Part shown: positions 62,070-64,000 of the stretch, piece by piece
Layout of the letters: each line of letters opens with the position of its first letter
How positions within the stretch are numbered: position 1 is the first letter of the stretch
Assembly (NCBI RefSeq): GCF_023702635.1
Contig: NZ_CP098455.1
Coordinates: forward strand, 434,001-498,000
Origin: Spongiibacter taiwanensis
GTDB lineage: Bacteria > Pseudomonadota > Gammaproteobacteria > Pseudomonadales > Spongiibacteraceae
Reading direction: 5' to 3'
Length of the DNA: 64,000 bases
The notes under the pieces: generated by a model
What the model saw: only the letters and a program-made list of their open reading frames with translations
What the model was told of the DNA's origin: nothing
The model's database searches: none
Made by a program: the position numbers and the translations under genes

Positions 62070-64000
62070 CAACCCTCTCTTACTCGCTCGACTGAGATCA
62101 CATTTGGCAGACTGTTGACGCGGTTAAATAGCCCCGACAGCGCCGCCAAATCAGAAATTTCCATACGAATACGCATGCTGGCGATGTGCTGCTCGGTATC
62201 TGTCACCGTGTTCATCGAGATGACGTTCACTTTCTCAGAGGCAAGCTGCAGGGTGATGTCACGCAGCAGCCCCTGACGGTCGTAGGCGCTGATCAGAATA
62301 TCGACGGGATAGGTATCAATATGATCCCCGGCCCAATCCACGGCGATAATGCGCTGGGGCTCGACACTCTGCAATTGCAGCAATTTATTGCAATCCTGCC
62401 GGTGCACACTGACACCCCGCCCGACCGTGATATAGCCCGCAATGGCTTCACCAGGCAAGGGCTTGCAGCAGCGGGCGAAATGGGTCATCAAATTGCCCAC
62501 CCCGCTGATGCGGACCTTGTCGCCTTTGCTTCCCTTGCTGGGCGGGCGCAGCCGCAACAGCGCAACACCTTCAGCCTCTTCCTTGCCAGCAACCTGGTGG
62601 GCTGCCTTAATGATCTGCAGGGTGCTGATCTCCCCTGCTCCCACCGAGGCGTACATATCCTCAACGCTGGGGCAATGGAGGTGATCGGCAATGTACTTGT
62701 AGTCGATACTGTTCAGCGCAAGGCGACGAAACTCTTTCTCAAGCAGTGCGCGCCCGGCAGTAATGTTGTCCTCCTTCGCCTGCTGCCGAAACCAGTGCTG
62801 AACCTTGGTTCTAGCCCTGGAGGTCTTCAGGTAACCCAGGTTGGTCTGCAGCCAGTCGCGCCGGGGTTCACTGTCTTTGCCGGTGAGAATTTCGACGCGT
62901 TCGCCGGTCTTGAGCGTATAGGTGAGCGGCACAATACGACCGTTAACCTTGGCCCCCCGGCAACGGTTACCCACCTCGGTATGTATGTGATAGGCAAAAT
63001 CCAGGGGCGTCGCGCCATTTTGCAAATTGACAACGTGTCCCTCGGGGGTAAATACATAGACACGATCCTGGGCACGACTGAACTGCTCGGCCACGTCAGA
63101 GCTGCTGCCACTCTCTTCATGCCAGTCCAAGACCTGCCGCAACCAGGCAATTTTTTCATCGTAGCTGGAATTGTTCTTGGCGTGTTTGTCGGTGCCCTTG
63201 TACATCCAGTGGGAGCACACCCCAAACTCCGCCTCTTCATGCATACCGCGGGTGCGAATCTGGATTTCCAGCACCTTGCCCTGAGGGCCAATCACCGCGG
63301 TATGCAGAGAGCGGTAGCCATTCTCTTTGGGGTTGGCGATATAGTCATCGAATTCGTTGGGAATATTTCGCCATAGACCGTGGACCAAGCCCAAGGCCGA
63401 GTAACAGGACTTCAGGTCGGGTACCAACACCCGCACGGCACGAATGTCGTAGACCTGCGAGAAGCCTATGCCCTTGCGCTGCATTTTCCGCCAAATGCTA
63501 TAAATATGCTTGGCGCGACCTGCAATATCCGCATCAATACCATCCGCCTTCAGGGCATCGCTCAGCATCTGAATGACATCATCGATGTAGCGTTGTCGGT
63601 CGAGCCGCTTCTCGTCGAGCAGTTTAGCGATTTTCTTGTAGGCCATTGGCTGGAGGTAGCGAAAGGACAGATCCTCCAGCTCCCACTTGATATGCCCTAT
63701 CCCAAGGCGATGGGCTAGCGGCGCATAGATATCGAATACTTCCCGGGCAACGCGCTGGCGCTTTTCACTGTGGTTTTTAACGCTACGGATGGCAGCGGTA
63801 CGTTCCGCCAATTTGATAAGCGCGACCCGGACATCATCCACCAGGGCCACCAGCATCTTGCGAATCGTTTCGCTCTGGGCTTCGGACTGACCGAGCACCG
63901 GCACGTCGAGCTGGGCATTGACCTTGGAAATCGCCGCCATACCCAACACACCGTCAATCAGTTTGGCTACCGGCGCACCGAACTGGGCACTGACGTCATC
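62069..64000 (-). CDS. relA: (p)ppGpp synthetase RelA, 5' end beyond the window
   Basis: 643 C-terminal residues are visible; about 100 N-terminal residues lie off the right edge. The pseudo-hydrolase domain is degenerate (LVDDVRVALIKLAERT, without the HD catalytic pair), which marks RelA as opposed to SpoT. The synthetase domain has YDIRAVRVLV and NPKENGYRSLHTAVIG. TGS (GNRCRGAKVNGRIVPLTY) and a C-terminal ACT domain follow. It makes (p)ppGpp on stalled ribosomes. mazG follows. Confidence 0.97.
   Translation of the reverse strand, partial: DDVSAQFGAPVAKLIDGVLGMAAISKVNAQLDVPVLGQSEAQSETIRKMLVALVDDVRVALIKLAERTAAIRSVKNHSEKRQRVAREVFDIYAPLAHRLGIGHIKWELEDLSFRYLQPMAYKKIAKLLDEKRLDRQRYIDDVIQMLSDALKADGIDADIAGRAKHIYSIWRKMQRKGIGFSQVYDIRAVRVLVPDLKSCYSALGLVHGLWRNIPNEFDDYIANPKENGYRSLHTAVIGPQGKVLEIQIRTRGMHEEAEFGVCSHWMYKGTDKHAKNNSSYDEKIAWLRQVLDWHEESGSSSDVAEQFSRAQDRVYVFTPEGHVVNLQNGATPLDFAYHIHTEVGNRCRGAKVNGRIVPLTYTLKTGERVEILTGKDSEPRRDWLQTNLGYLKTSRARTKVQHWFRQQAKEDNITAGRALLEKEFRRLALNSIDYKYIADHLHCPSVEDMYASVGAGEISTLQIIKAAHQVAGKEEAEGVALLRLRPPSKGSKGDKVRISGVGNLMTHFARCCKPLPGEAIAGYITVGRGVSVHRQDCNKLLQLQSVEPQRIIAVDWAGDHIDTYPVDILISAYDRQGLLRDITLQLASEKVNVISMNTVTDTEQHIASMRIRMEISDLAALSGLFNRVNSLPNVISVERVREG

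Overview
The window is a dense, mostly housekeeping stretch of a moderately GC-rich gammaproteobacterial chromosome. Supporting signs are conserved gene blocks such as ispD-ispF-truD-pcm-nlpD, ftsB-eno-kdsA-pyrG, xerD-dsbC-hom-thrC-recJ-prfB-lysS, rpsP-rimM-trmD-rplS, guaB-guaA opposite xseA, and purL opposite mltF. An AlgP/histone H1-like protein and a TonB-dependent receptor fit a free-living, probably marine, Pseudomonas/Cellvibrio-type lineage. This placement is inference; no rRNA gene is present to confirm it.

Layout. 1-9.2 kb: a minus-strand run from pyrG down to nlpD and the first codons of a probable rpoS. It covers CTP, KDO-8-phosphate, enolase, divisome (FtsB), isoprenoid (IspD/IspF), tRNA pseudouridine and protein-repair functions. 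9.2-11 kb: suhB on the plus strand runs into an 850-base repeat nest that contains a perfect 37-copy heptamer array and three copies of a ~91-base palindromic repeat. 11-19.4 kb: secF/secD, purL and divergent mltF. 19.5-28.5 kb: a degenerate BLUF protein, tadA, a LysR regulator, guaBA, xseA, an unknown lipoprotein and a Crp-family regulator. 28.7-38.1 kb: lysS, prfB (with its programmed +1 frameshift), recJ, thrC, hom, dsbC, xerD. 38.2-42 kb: the rplS-trmD-rimM-rpsP operon and ffh. 42-48 kb: ypjD/corB-type membrane genes, then DUF1289, gamma-carbonic anhydrase, YqfO-like, tgt, queA and tRNA-Leu(CAA). 48-52.8 kb: a TonB-dependent receptor, a small secreted protein, trpS and a DUF3524/QTMAN-like glycosyltransferase. 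52.8-64 kb: M18 aminopeptidase, beta-hydroxyacid dehydrogenase, uppP, tsaB, mobA, an H1-like protein, hemH, adk, a small conserved protein, mazG and relA, which runs off the right edge.

Working together. Several systems are split across the window. Queuosine is represented by QueA, Tgt and a putative Q-mannosyltransferase. Undecaprenyl-phosphate recycling is represented by UppP and a DUF368 translocase. Translation is served by RF2, LysRS, TrpRS, TadA, TruD, TrmD, TsaB and ribosomal proteins, and (p)ppGpp metabolism by RelA.

The most unusual signal is not a gene. Short tandem repeats with a 7-base period and a GACGNNN frame recur in several intergenic sites, usually just past a stop codon: 10211-10469, 10690-10710, 30235-30340, 31521-31538, 31645-31665 and 34865-34887. 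The suhB array looks like one hugely expanded member of this family.
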